Below, one piece after another: positions 1 through 13,400 of a stretch of 43,982 bases of DNA; positions within the stretch are counted from its first letter, which is position 1; every line of letters begins with the position of its first letter. Location: positions 1,248 through 45,229 of the forward strand of contig JAAAUF010000215.1 of the NCBI GenBank assembly GCA_015499985.1, in the 5' to 3' direction. Position numbers and translations under genes: made by a program. The notes under the pieces were generated by a model, which searched no databases, had not been told where the DNA came from, and saw only the letters and a list, made by a program, of their open reading frames with translations. Origin of the DNA: Haplosporangium gracile (taxonomy: Eukaryota > Mortierellomycota > Mortierellomycetes > Mortierellales > Mortierellaceae).

Positions 1-3000
1 TTTTTTTGCAGCTGTGAGTGAGATTGAAGGATCAAGAGTGAAGTGGAATGTGGTTGGGGATGGTATGGAAGACAAGGAGTCTTGAAACCTACCATTTGAG
101 TTTGAGTTGGGTAGTGTAGGGGGAGAGGGGGTTTTTTTGCTAGAAACAAGATTGTATGAACTGAGAGGAACATGAACCTTACGAAATGGCGTGCGACACT
201 ACAATAACAACAACAACAACGAACGAAACGAACGAAGAATCGGAACAAAAAAAAAGATAACAAATCGGAAAAAAAAAAATCGACATCACATAACACATTA
301 CACGCTTACACACCTGTGCAAGGCAGCGGAGGGGAGAGAAGAAGATCAAGAAGAACTTTTCTTTTTTGATCAGCTCCGGTCCACGGCTAGGTCGACTACA
401 ACAAATCATCTGCTCATCGGAAATCGAGACTTGGACAGAAGACATCGACCAAACAACCAAGCCAACCTATCATAGTTAGGAAGACAATCCTCAAAAGGAT
501 CAGAGAAATTGGCACAGACATCCAGAACCCAGAAACACGGAACCCAATTAGATCAGCAAGCTAGGAGAGTGCAAATAGGGGAGATCCGGGGCATCCAGGG
601 ATTCCGAGGGGCGTTTTGTTGTGAGTGATGAGATGCACACCCAAACAAAAACAAGACGTAAAAAGGGCAAGACAATTCTAGTAACGAGAGAACAAAAGGA
701 AAAAAACGTGAGATAGTGACGACAGCGCAAAGCCGAGAACCACAACAAAGACAACTAAAAACAAAAATCAACACACGGTGTCAACACACCCAACAACAGA
801 AATAAGTCATTTCAAAAAAAACCAAGTATCTAGTCGATCAACATAATCCTCATCATCACAAAAAAAAAACGAGGCATTTAACCAGGGCTGGCTTGTCTGG
901 CTGTCGAGTCGAATGATGAAAGAAAAGACGCGGCTGAAACTCACACAATTATGGTTTGTTATTGTACTGATGATTTATATCCACAACATGGCAAAACTGA
1001 TCGTACCTGAATTTCTTATTTTTCATAGGGTGGGAATATATCAGATAGAAACAGCTTCGCAAGTTTGCAAAGACACTCAGCACCAAACAAACTCCACCAG
1101 CTCCACCAGCTCCACCCGCTCATAGATCATAGAAACTGCCAAATGCAAACGGGGATAGAACAATGAATGAGGGAACGACTGTGGAGTGATGAATGAAAAG
1201 GGTATGAGAGTACACACAGAAACCAAAAACAAAATGGTGAAGGGGGCAAGGTTGCCCTCGTTTTTTTCTTTCAATGCTATTCGCTGTTGCTGTTGTTATT
1301 GCTGGATGTGATGGTGGTGGTGGTTGTTGTTGTTGTTGCTCTCACGTTGTTTTTCTGTTGTGTTTTTCCCAATTATCTCTTGTGTTCCCTATGAAAATAA
1401 AGATATGCGCTGTTTTTTCATTCGCTGGATTTTCTTACTCTCTGTCTGTTTGTCTTTTGCTCACATTCGTACTCAATCGTCCTGCCTTGCCCCTGCCTCT
1501 GCTTCTCTCATTTCTCCCTGGTATGACTTGAATGAGTTAATACACCTTTAAAGCTAAAACCTTGCTGCCTCTCCCTTCCCTCCAACTTACAGCCATTGGC
1601 AGACAGCCAACAGATCTCTGCACACAGAAAAGACGATAAACATAAACCCCGGGGAACAAAATCAAACAGCGCAAACTCGTTTTCTTTTTTTTAGGCATTT
1701 GCGGGCCATGTTTTGCCGGGAAGAAAGATGAAAAAAGCCTCATGGCAAACTTACGAGCAACCTTAGATACATAAAGGGCGACGCAAAAAAAAGATGCGCA
1801 GAAGTCGAAAGAAGGAAAAAAAGGGAGGGTGGTGACACTAGTGATGAGTCCAGGGAAAGGGGGAAGGGAGGGAAGCGGAAGGAAAGAAGGAGGAAAGGTC
1901 GATGACATGGTTTCGTTGCGTTGGGTATGTCTCAATACAGACAAAAAACTAGGGTACTGTCGCTGCTGTGTATCGTCATTAAATCTATCTTGTCCTATCC
2001 TGTCTTGTCGGTTTCAACTACAAGGAGAATAAATCGACCCGCTTTGGCTCGCTTTCATCCGTACTTCCTTTGCTTTCCTGGCGCAGTGGTGGATCTTTTG
2101 TTGATGTTGTTTCTCAAAAAAAACGGGCCCCTGTCATGGTGCATAATGAATATGTAAAAAAAAAAAAAAGAGTTGTTGTTTGATTGAATTTGTTCCTTGA
2201 CGCTCAGACGAGCAAAAAAAAAAAAAAGCGAAGGCGTGCTGCATGCTCAACGGGGGACAATCAAGCTTGCCTTTTGGCCACCGTGAGGCATTTTGAGCCT
2301 TGATTTTCCGATGGTCCCGATATCGTGTGAAAAATGAAAAGACCCAAAACAAATATGTGCCCATGGGCGAATGGTTTGGTCAAAGAAGGAAGAAAAGCGA
2401 ACGTGTGTGCGTGTGCGGGTAAGTCGATGATTATGTGGGTGTGGGTGGGGTGTGTGGGCTAGATAGTCAGACCAGACAGAACTGTCGAGACAACCGACTC
2501 GAGAGCATTCTCCTTAGGGGCTTTGTTGTCAATTACTATTCCTTTCCCCGCACTTTTTCTTCTAAACCTTTCAGTTCAGGGAGGAAAGATAGCAAACTAT
2601 GAATAAAAAAAAGGCGAGCATCGAGCATTGGTGCCATGAGTTAATTTTCGCTCAGTACCATCACGACCACCCCGTTTTTCAACAGGGGATCCACAAGGTT
2701 TACCATGGCATCCTTTTGCTTTTTTTACTTCCCCACATTTTGTCAAAAGAGGCCATGAACAGCTTATTTCCCCGCACTCTCTCTCACCTTTGCGTTTTTT
2801 GCCCCGCATCCTCTCAACCCTTCTTCCACCATGGATTCGTTTGTTTGGTTCATGGACAACAATTCGTTCGTTGTCGGATCCCAACTTCACTCTTTGACAA
2901 ACAAATCCGGAGAAAAAAAAATGATAACTTGTCTAAGCGAAACATGCCGACATCCCTTCCATTGATCCCTTGTTTATGTTATTTTGCTATTGTTACCCCA

Positions 3001-4852
3001 CAATTGGACGGTTTGGGTCTATTTAGCCATCGAGATCGTTGTTGTTGCAGCTTGCACTCTTTCACTGAGGATAAGGGATTTTCGGACGGGCTCCTTTTCG
3101 TTATTCTTCTCCATCTTTTGTTGTTTGTGTGTAAGAAGGAAGGAACATTGTGTAAGGAAGGAAGATATGCTTATCTCTTGTCGGGCCCTTTCCCTTCTGT
3201 CCCGTTGCAGGACCGCCGACAATCTTTCTGCATCTCTCGTTATTATTGTTGTCATTTTTGACCTTGGACGATAATATTTTGATTACTCTCCGATAAACTG
3301 GCAGCAGACAGCTGACAACTTTCATTGTTACTCACCCCCCGTACTATCAATACCCCGCACTCCCCCGCATTTATACTTCACTATTCTCTGCATCCCTTTG
3401 TGAACGAGAAGGAAGATGGTTTATGTTTGCATTGCGACTTGTCACGTCAAAGTGGTGTCGAAATCTAGCGGGCAGCCATTCAACATAGAAAGTATAGAGA
3501 AGGGGTGCACAATGGTGAAGGGGCAGATACACGAATGAATGAATCTTTTTCCTTGCTTTCTTTCCTTCCTTTCCTTTCCCTTTGGGATACAAAGCAACAA
3601 GGAACGGTTAGTAGTCGCGGAACTAATTCCGAGAAGGCGTTTTTATTCCGAGTCCTTCGTCTTATGTATCCGTCGTTCAATTGTTAAGAATGAAAGTCGA
3701 TGAGTAGATAATATTTTTAAAGGCCAAAACGTAAGGTGCCTAGCCAAAAAAAGAATGCGCTTGTGCTGATTGTTGTCATTCATTCTTGTTGTCCTTGTCA
3801 TTGGTGTCCTTTGTTGTTGTTGGTTCCTGTTATTTGTTGAGTGAAATAAAAAAAAAACTGCATTGTTGCTTGCCTGTGTGCGTGTTTTTTTTTTTTGGCT
3901 TTCCTTGCAGCCTTGCACGACCGACAGTGCATCCTTCTAGACTCGCAAGACCCTTCTATCCAACCCGCACCTCACCCCACCTTTACTGTACGTACCTGTA
4001 TGCAGGCGTGGGAATAACATTTATACCACTTCCTTCCCTCCCATGCATGCTGCAGGTCTCGCCTGCGAAATGAGGTTGGGAAAATTCCTAGTGTCCACTC
4101 TCCTCCCTTCCTTCCTTCTCTCTCATACATACTACCGTAAAGTACCCCTACGCACAAAGACAAAAAATAAAAGGACGGGCAGATGTGTGAGAGAAACAGG
4201 AAAGAAGAGGACCCAAGCACGCTTGTTACTAGCGAGTGACGAAGGAGATGGCGATGACGATGGATGATGGCCTATCCGCCGACCCAATCCACTGATCCTC
4301 ATCCGTTTTATTCCAAGAACAAGAACACACCCTTCCACGCTCTCACGGTCAGACTCAATCCCCTTCCATCTCCTCGCCTCGCCGCGTGCTCTTGTTTCTC
4401 ACTTCAGCCCATTTTTGGTTTTCCTTTGTGCACAAACAAACAAAACATAAACAAAGACACAAAGACACCAACACAAGCAGGAATAGATAAAAAGATCCGA
4501 GCCTGGAGTGAGGGACAACGTGCAGTAACGCCCCTCTACTTCAATAACTTGTTGACTTTGTTTTCTTGCTCGGTATGAGTGCATAAGTCGATACGATGTC
4601 TGTCTTCCTTCTACCTGTCTGCTCGTCTCCAGCTCCTCTATCTGTCATTTTTTCGTAGGTCCTTAGGCGGCGCCAAAGTGATAATTTTGCCACCAAAAGG
4701 TAGAGGAGTGCGAAAAGGCAGTCATGATGTGGCTTGGTACAGCCCAAAAAAAAAGAAAAAAAAATCAACAAACACCGACCATATGTGGCATTAAAGGCAG
4801 CCCAAACCACTCCATTCATTCTTCTTAGCTACACACTCTTCACATTCACACC
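1..4852. other. Left intergenic region, no supported gene
   Basis: No reading frame here has convincing coding character. The longest open stretch (about 2599-3261, plus strand) has a biased, Cys/Phe/Leu-rich translation, overlaps equally long frames on the other strand and resembles no family I know. The DNA is rich in homopolymers (A-runs near 2155-2171 and 2214-2227, a T-run near 3886-3896), AAC/GTT triplet runs (about 200-222 and 1322-1340) and purine or pyrimidine tracts. The final part must hold the promoter and leader of UTP22. The rest may be regulatory DNA or untranslated leader of a gene outside the window, which cannot be decided from sequence alone. Confidence 0.6.
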
Positions 4853-7800
4853 ATGGCGCCCTCCATCAAACGAAAGGCTGGCCCAACTCCCGTCCCTGCT
4901 AAGAAGGTATACTTCGGAAAACATACTGCAAAAGGAAATTGCAATGTCACTTTTTACCATTTACTCGTCGCGCTAACTTTTTTCATTATACTTACTTACT
5001 TTCACCCCCTGGGTCAACAGTCCCGCAAGGTCGTGGAGCCAGAGCCCGAGTCATCTAGCGGCGAGGAGGCATACGACGACATGATTGACGAGGAAGAAGA
5101 CAGCGAGGATGATGGTGAGGATGAGGACGAGGACGACGAGGAGGAAGGCGATTATATCGAAGGCGAGGACCAGGCAATGGGAAGCGATGACGATAACAAC
5201 GACGACGAGGACGATGACGAGGACGAGCAGGACGAGTTCATGGCCGCAGCAGAGCACGATGCTTCGTCAAAAGCACAAAATTCAATGGGCGTCAAGAACT
5301 CGTCTCTCTACAAGGCACCTACCAACGACGAGATTCAGGGACTCCAGGAATCCTCCGATCTCTTCAAGTCTAACATCTTCAAGCTTCAGATTGAGGAGCT
5401 GTTGAAGGAAGTTCAAATCGACTACAAGAAGGCTCAGCCCCTGGAAGCCGCTCTTCGCAAACTTAAGGAGATCTTTGACCGCACTCCTGCACACCAAGAG
5501 CTGTCCGTAAGTGCTGTTGAACTTGTCTCTTTGGAGAGTGAAGTGGATTATGTGCTGCGTGTTACACATTATGCTAATCTCGTTGATACCTCTTATTATT
5601 TAATTAGCTTGCAGCTATCAAGGCCAACATGAAGAAAAAGTCGGTCGTCATCCCATTCCCTTCACCAGAACCCTCTTCGGATATCCAGTACACATTCGGT
5701 TACAGCGCACCTTCGGCCATGCACCTTGTCGGCAGCTTTCCCTTGAAGACCGTTTCCAAGGGTCGCGATGGCTGGAGTGTGGATGTTGCTGTGGAGATGC
5801 CCGAGGACCTGTTCCAGGAGAAGGACCACATGAACTACAGATACTTTTACAAGCGTGCATACTACCTCTCTGTGCTTGCCGCTGCCATTCAGGAGAAAAG
5901 GTCGGGAATGTCGAGCACAAGGACCGAATTCAGCACACTTCACGGAGACCAGCGCAAGCCCATCTTGATCTTGCACCCCTCTGGAGGTAACGACAAACAC
6001 CAGTAGAAGAGTTGAAGTTTACTCGCTATACCCCTTTTAGTGTCGACAATAGCATTTTTCTAATCATCTTTGTTCTTTTCCCCTCCTTGGCAATATAGAC
6101 AAGAGCGAGACCGACTTTAAAAAGATGCATTGCACTATCAGGATTATCCCCTATATCCCATCCTCAGTATTCCCTGCACAACGTCTGGCTCCTGGTCGCA
6201 ACAACGTTCGTTCAGCCGATACCACCGAGCAACCCCCCACCCCTCAGTACAACACTGCTCTCCAACAGGACACCGCCTTCACATCCCACCTCACATTCCT
6301 CTATCAACACAGCAAAAACTGCACTGCCTTCAAGGACGGCTGCATCCTCCTCAAGGTCTGGGCAACACAGCGTGGTCTCATTCGCAGCACGAACGAGGGC
6401 TTTAACGGATTCTTGCTGGAGATGCTAATGGCGTACTTGTTGCAGGGAGGAGGAGCCAACGGAGGAAAGAAGCTCGCCAACGGATTCAGTTCATATCAGC
6501 TCGCCAAAGGAACGATCGATTTTATCGCCCAACACGACTTTACTGCCCACCCCATCATGATGGGTCAGCAGGCTTCTTCAGGAGAGTTTTCGAAGGAGGC
6601 CTTTGTCTCTACCTTTGACGTCGTTTTCGTCGACCCCTCAGGAAAGATCAACTTGGCAGGTCATGTCTCTAAGGCTGCCCTCGATGAGCTTCAACACGAG
6701 GCTCGCTTGGCTATGAAGTTCTTTACCGAATCGAGCGACGATAAGTTCGAGGCTCTGTTCTTGAGGAGAGTCGACAGCCCTATCCTCCGCTTCGATAATG
6801 TTGTCAAGATCCATGTCCCCAAGAACATCGCCGGATTGAAGAGCTATACCAAGGTCGCTGCATTGGACTACCCCTCACCCTTTGTCCACTTTGCACGATC
6901 GATTGCCCCCCTATTGAAGCGCGGATTGACGGACAGAATTCACTTGGTCGCCACCCGCTATGAGCCTCTGGGTAACTGGGCTACCTCGAACAGTACACCC
7001 GATTTTGGGGCAGATTCGGTCATCACTATCGGTCTTCTCTTGAACGCCGCCGAGTGTGCTCGTCTGGTGGATTTGGGACCCCCTGCTGATAATTTGGAGG
7101 CTGCTAACGTGTTCCGTACTCTCTGGGGCAACAAAGCTGAGCTTCGTCGTTTCAAGGATGGTAGCATTTTGGAGAGTGCTGTCTGGGAGGCTCAGGGCAC
7201 GGACGCTCGCCATCTCATTGTCGGTCAGATGATCGGATACCTCTTGAAGCACCACTTCGCGGTCTCTCACGACTCTGTCCATTACTGGGCTGGTCAGCTC
7301 AACAAGTTTATCCAGTACAACAGCAAGGCCATCCCCGAGCGACTCTTCGACAACAAGGTCGCTGCTGCAAACGGATTCCAGACTGTCGTCAACGCTTTCG
7401 AGGCCCTCTCGAAGGCTGTCAAGACTGCTGAGGACATGCCTTTGTCTGTCACCCACATGTACTTTGCCTCGCCCGCCGCTCGTCTCTCGTCCACTTTTAT
7501 TCCACAGCCCAGAGACTTCAACGTGCCAGCTACCCACTTCCCTGACAGTGCTCAGTATGTTGAGCCCTTAGACGTCATTATTCAGTTCGAGACCTCGCAG
7601 AAGTGGCCTGATAACTTGAAAGCGATCCAGAGGATGAAGACGGCGTTCTACCTGCGTCTGGCCGACAAGATCAAGTACAAGGGCATGCGCGCCACCGTTG
7701 TTGAGGAGACTGCCGAGGACTCGCTGGGCTTGAACGGATACTTGGATGTCCGGGTTGCACCAGGATTCGTCTTCCGCTGCAGGATCGCCTACGACAAGGA

Positions 7801-9212
7801 AATCACTCTGTGTGAGGACATCATCTCCGACCGTAAGTCCAGCCAGAGCCTCAAGGAGCAGCACCAGAAGGCGTTGGACCTCTACAACAGACATTTTGTC
7901 CAGGCATCCATGCACACCTTCCTCATGCACGCCCTTGCCCACAAATACCCTTCGCTCTCACAGACCATCCGTCTCACCAAGCGATGGGTGAGCGCCCACT
8001 GGCTTGCCCCTTACTTCAACGACGAGGTCTTGGAGCTCCTCTCTGCTGCCGTTTACTCTGACCCAGCACCCTGGGCTGCCCCTGCCAGTGGTTTCGCTGG
8101 GTTTGCTCGTGTTTTGAACTTGTTGTCTACCTGGGACTGGAAGCATGAGCCCCTGGTTGTGGATCTCAATGGCGAGATGACCGCCAAGGAGAGAGATGAT
8201 ATTCGCCACAACTTTGCCAACACCCGCAAAAACATGATTGCCTCCAATTCTGCCACCTCGCCTCAGACCAAGACGACGTCGATCTCGAGCGATCATGCCA
8301 GCATGTTCATTGCCACCAACAAGGATACTTTCTCCAAGTGGTGGACATGGCAATCCCCATCGCCTATGATGGTGGCGCGTCTGAAGGCATTGGCCAAGAC
8401 CAGCTTGGATCACATGCTCAAGGTCACCGCTGCATCGGCCACCACCAGCTCTTCCGCCCTGAATGCCTTGTTCATTACACCCACTGCACAATACGATGTG
8501 GTCATTGACTTGGACCCAGCCATGTGCACACGCTATGCACAGAACTTGTCGCCCGACGCACAGTACTTTGTGACCAAGGGAGATAAGTACAAGAACTTGG
8601 GCACCTTCCAAAAGAGTGTCTTTGGCGAGCAGATCCTTATTGGCTTTGATCCCGCCGCCGAATACCTTGCCGAGCTCCAAGTATGTCTCCACCCTTGCTG
8701 TCCTATTTTTTTTCTGCTTTGTTTATTCTCTTCTTATTAATGGTTGCTAACGACATTTGCTCTTTTTCCATTCTTTTGATTCTTGTAGAGGACATATGGA
8801 GATATTGCATTGTTCTTCCACGACCGGTACGGAGGCACGCAGATCGGTGTTCTCTGGAACCCTATGGCGCTCAGCCCAAGAGCTTGGAAGGTCAACCTCG
8901 GCTTCAACAGCAAACCGGCAGACGTCAACAAGGACGGTGTCTTGGTACGTATTCTTACTTGCTTCTTCTGCTTGCTGCTTATCTGTAGATCGTCAACGAA
9001 AAAGGGAAGGAGCAGATTGACTAACAATATTTCCTTTTGTTTAATAGGAGGTCGCAAAGGAGCAGAGCACAAAGGCCAAGAATGGAAAGATGACGGGTGG
9101 ATCCAAGATGGTGGTGCCCAACATCGAGGCGTTGATGAGCGAGATCGAGCGGATTGGCCACGGTCTTGTTCGTTCGATGCAGGTGAACAGAGACCCCTCT
9201 GCCACCAACTAA
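4853..9212 (+). CDS. UTP22: UTP22/NOL6 (Nrap) small-subunit processome protein
   Basis: Six exons: 4853-4906, 5021-5506, 5608-5986, 6099-8680, 8789-8944 and 9048-9212, all with GT-AG borders, giving 1273 residues (the yeast and human proteins are about 1,150-1,240). Residues about 28-110 are a strongly acidic stretch. The Nrap fold follows, with a nucleotidyltransferase-like VGSFPLKT at about 220 and VDVAVEMP after it, then HGDQRKPIL, and DFKKMHCTIRIIP across the fourth exon junction. Near the C-terminus is GDIALFFHDRYGG with LWNP. Family knowledge: Utp22 joins the UTP-C module with Rrp7 and casein kinase 2 in the nucleolar 90S pre-ribosome for 18S rRNA maturation; its polymerase-like domains are structural and lack the catalytic acidic residues. 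The first exon codes only 18 residues. A branch-like CTAAC lies 17 nt before the last acceptor. The start is the first ATG, in a CACC-ATGG context. Confidence 0.95.
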
Positions 9213-10408
9213 TCTCTTTCTTTCTCATTTTTTTTATATCATTACCAGCATTCCATTCACATTCATCCCTCTCCTCGTACCATAGATACTCTTCTCTCCC
9301 CTTTTGCAACATTAAACACACATGCATCGTTTCTATTTTTGAACATACTGCACTATCTGTTTGTAGAGCGAGGGATTGTGACAAGGGATAGGAATAGCTG
9401 AAGAGTAGGGTTCACGGTCGAACAAGAGGGGTCATCACTGCACGAGCACACACACGTTGCTGATTACAAAGGCCCTTCCTTTATCCTCCCTCCCTCTCAC
9501 TCTCTTGCTCTCCCCCAAGTAGAACCCCCTTTTTCTCGATGGCGAACCATCCTGGCTCGAGCACAGGTAATGTACCGAAATCGACAATAGAGAGCGATAA
9601 AAAAAAAAAAAAAAAGGGTCATTCTTACTTATGGCTGCATGTTCGACTGACTGACTTTGTCTGACGGTCAGCCGGTCATCGTTGGCCACCCCCTATTATC
9701 ATTTTTTTGGTATGTTCTCCTTTTCTGTCTGTCTGCGCTCACTGGCATGACGACGACCATGCCCGTACCCTCACGCACGCCTTCGTTCATGCTGAAGAGG
9801 GAGAGAGAGGGTGAGCTGACGATAAACAACAACGACGACAGGGGTAAAAGTAAAGTGGAGGCAAAGGGAGAGAAGTGCCAATATCGCTGTTTTTTTGCTC
9901 GTTTCACTTCTTTCTTCTCTTTGCCTCCGCCGTTCACCTTTTCCGCTCCTTCCTCCTCTTCCTCTTCTCTCTTCGCACTGCTCCTCCTTCTTTCCACCTT
10001 TTAACTCGGCGGGGCCATCACCACGACCACTACCAGACCAGTACCTGCATCGATCCCCTATCTCACTCCTTGACGATCACACCTATTTAGACTGCAGCAT
10101 TCCTTTTTTATTTCCGTACCTGAAAGATTGACAGGGAAGACATATTCCAGTTTGAACTTTTCACCCTTCCAAAGTACTCCGAGGGAGGATCAAACTCGAC
10201 TCAACAACCTATTTATCCAGTCAATACCTGCATAAGGGCTCAGCAACAGCAGCAGCAACAAACCATCGACAGTTATTCCCTCTGTCACGTAACGACTATC
10301 TCCTTCACTTCTATCCTTCTCTACACAGCCCTTCCTCTTCACCACGCCAAAAACAAAAAGTCTCTCAACTCGACCGTGAGTGAGAGAAGAACATAACACA
10401 CCAACAAA
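9213..10408. other. UTP22-TMEM184 intergenic region
   Basis: Holds the UTP22 3' end, a 17-nt A-run at 9599-9615, and a long pyrimidine-rich stretch (about 9890-10000) of the kind common in fungal promoters. The last 200 nt are C/A-rich and lead into CCAACAAAATG, the TMEM184-family start. No coding sequence is supported. Confidence 0.5.
9311..9316 (+). terminator. Probable poly(A) signal of UTP22
   Basis: ATTAAA lies about 100 nt past the UTP22 stop in T-rich DNA. It is the nearest canonical variant hexamer; the assignment is by position only. Confidence 0.4.
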
Positions 10409-13400
10409 ATGTCAACAGAATCGGTCCTGTCGCCAAAGGGCTGTCCGATCGAGAACTTCCCCGAAGACCCCGAACGACTCTTCTCGGCCAACGGGCTGAC
10501 ACTCGACTACCCGCGTATAGGATGGATCGCAGCCGGGTGCTGTACTTTTCTCTCGACGGCCATCTCTGTGATCCTGATCTACCGACACTACCAGTACTAC
10601 ACCAAGGTAAACATGGAAGGGATACACAACGATCATGTTGGAGACAAACCGAGTTTGAGTTATTTCTTATTACCCTAGGAGAAGTACTGCGTCAAACAGG
10701 ATTGTACCAAAAAGAATGAACGACGATCATGCGATTGAACTTTACCAACTAAAAGTTAACGTCCACTCTCCTCCTCTTTTCAATTCTTATTAACCACAAT
10801 TGCGGCATTTCCATCGATCGAATGGGTACAATAACCCCCAGCCCAATCAACAGCGATACATCGTCCGGATATTGCTCATGGTGCCCATCTACGCGATCAC
10901 CTCCTGGTTCTCATTCGTCTACGTCCGCGAAGCAATCTACTACGATACCATCCGCAGCTTCTACGAGGCATTCGTCATCGCTTCCTTCCTCATTCTCCTC
11001 CTCCAGTACCTCGGCGACTCCCTCGAAGACCAAAAGCGTGCCCTGAAGAGACACAAGAAAACCGAACGATGGTTCTTCCCCATGTGCTGTCTAAAGTACA
11101 ACCCTTCTCGACCACATTTCTTGCAGTTTATGAAATGGGGGATCTTGCAGTATGTGCCATTGAATATCGTGGGCAGTCTGTTGACGGTTGTGTTGGAGAC
11201 CCAGGGAACGTACTGTGAGAGTAGTTGGAACCCCAAGTTTGGACATGTCTGGATCCTGTTCATCAACTTTACCTCCGTTACGCTGGCTACCTACTTTCTC
11301 GTAAGTCTTCCATTCTAGCTAGGTAGCTACACGACTCTTTACGCGACATGAGAAGAGAAACATCAGGCACTCTAATTGATATTGGACCCATCTTGTCACC
11401 ATTCTATCTAACTTACTAGATCATGTTCTACTTTACGATCCGAGCAGACCTAAAAGAGTATCAGCCGTTCTACAAGTTTCTCGCCATCAAGCTGGTAAAT
11501 AATAATATGCACAATGAAATTGAAAAGACTTATTCTAGAAGAAACAGCGAGAAAGAGAGCGAGAGATGAGATGAAGATCTGCTCTCCTCTCTTTCTCTCT
11601 CTCTCTCTCTCCCTATGTGTCTCTTTCCGTAGACATCCTTGGGATGGCATATGAATATGTGTGTCATTCCACTACTAAACACGCCTATGCAATTATATTT
11701 CCGTCTCTCTCCATTCCTACACTTGCCGTTTCGCTCCACACCGCACACACACACAGGTCATATTTTTCTCCTTCTGGCAGTCGTTGGTCGTCGAGGGCTT
11801 TGTCTACTTTGGTAACGTGTTTAACTAGCTTCGTCCTCTGCATTATGCTCCTCACGCAGATTCAAATTGTTTAAACGCACTTCAGCATACTCGTTAGCGT
11901 ACAATGCTATTCTTAAATGTACGCTTACTTTGCATATGCTCACCCAGCTCACCCAACGCTCAACTCACTCTATCAACGCCCTTTCTGCTCACAACCTTAC
12001 TCATCAAACCGTTTCGCCCTTCGCACATTGCTCATACCATACTAAACAGGGTACATCAAGGCGTCCAAATACTGGTCAACGGGCGATATCTCGATAGGAA
12101 TCAATGCTCTCCTTATTGACTTTGAGATGGTCATTTTTGCCATCATCCATCTCAAGGCTTTCTCCTACAAGCCCTATGTTCCTATGATTCCTAACCCGGA
12201 TCTCTCCCCGTCACAGCAGCAGGCGCTCCTTACTTCTGGTAGCGGCAGTGGTGGCGATCGGGATAATGGAAATGGCGATTCGGCGTTGACGTCTCTTAGT
12301 GTCGACACGATGCCTACGGCAGCTGGTGGCAGGACTCAGCAGCAGCAGACAGGAAGAACAGGAGCAGGAAGCGCACCCAAACGAAAACCGGCGCCATCTG
12401 CAACACTCATCGACGATAAGGGTGACAAAAAGCCAAAAAAGAAGAAGGACGAAGGCCCACCAGAGAATGTCATGGATTTCACACAAAAGACCCCGATCTG
12501 GCGCGGAATCCTTGATTCGTTCAACCCACTCGACACGATCCGCGAGCTCTCCTACGGCTGCAAGTACATGTACAAGTGGATCCGGGGTATCCCCGTCGAC
12601 AAAGATAGTCGTCGGTTACTGGATCTGCAGGTTGCTTTTGGGCGCGTGAGACCCGAAGTGCCCTATATCCCGACCAAGGAGGAGTTGGAAAAGGAGAAGA
12701 AGGAGAAGAAGGAGAAGAAGCTGAAGGAGAGGAAGAAGATGGGTTTGGATACGGATGAGGAGGATGAAGATGAGAAGGGTGGTAGTTCCAACAACGACGA
12801 CGATGATGACGATGATGATGATGAGTTTGACGATAATGGCGACAAGGACTTGGAGAATGGAACCAACAGAGACAACGGCTATGATAACGACGATAATGAG
12901 AAGAAAGATCGACGTAGGCGTGATGCATATGGTAGTGAAGGGACTGGTGCAGGGCAAGAACCCATCAGTCGCTACCGCCAGTTCCAGAATAACAACAACG
13001 GCAGCTACCAAGGAGGTCGCGGTCGACGTGCTGATGCCGTCTACGACATGGGTGAAGGAGGAGGGTCAGGATCAGGCATTGAAGCCTACGGCCGCTCAAA
13101 TGTCGGCCGCAAACCCGTCAAACCTGTCAAAAAGGGTGCCGCCGCCGCCGCGAACCCGATCTTACCCTACCTCGAGCGAGACCCGTCGATCAAACTGGAA
13201 AAGGCAGATGCGGCTAGGACCGAACGAGCGACTCTTCCAGATATACAACCTGACCCGGTTGAGCGCAAGATTGCCCTCTCGGGACTCTATGTCGATTTAC
13301 CTTTGTCACCCGCTAACGAGAACATGAGTTCCCCTGGCAGCTCGGTCGATATTTCTATCCCGATGCAGTACCGACATGACCACCGCCACCAGTATCAACC

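Noticed and set aside
2599..3261. 220-codon open frame on the plus strand
   Set aside because: Cys/Phe/Leu-rich translation without domain pattern, equally long frames on the opposite strand, and no splice or family support.
7958..8692. 244-codon minus-strand frame inside UTP22
   Set aside because: Antisense shadow of a well-supported UTP22 exon, with Gly/His/Val-rich translation.
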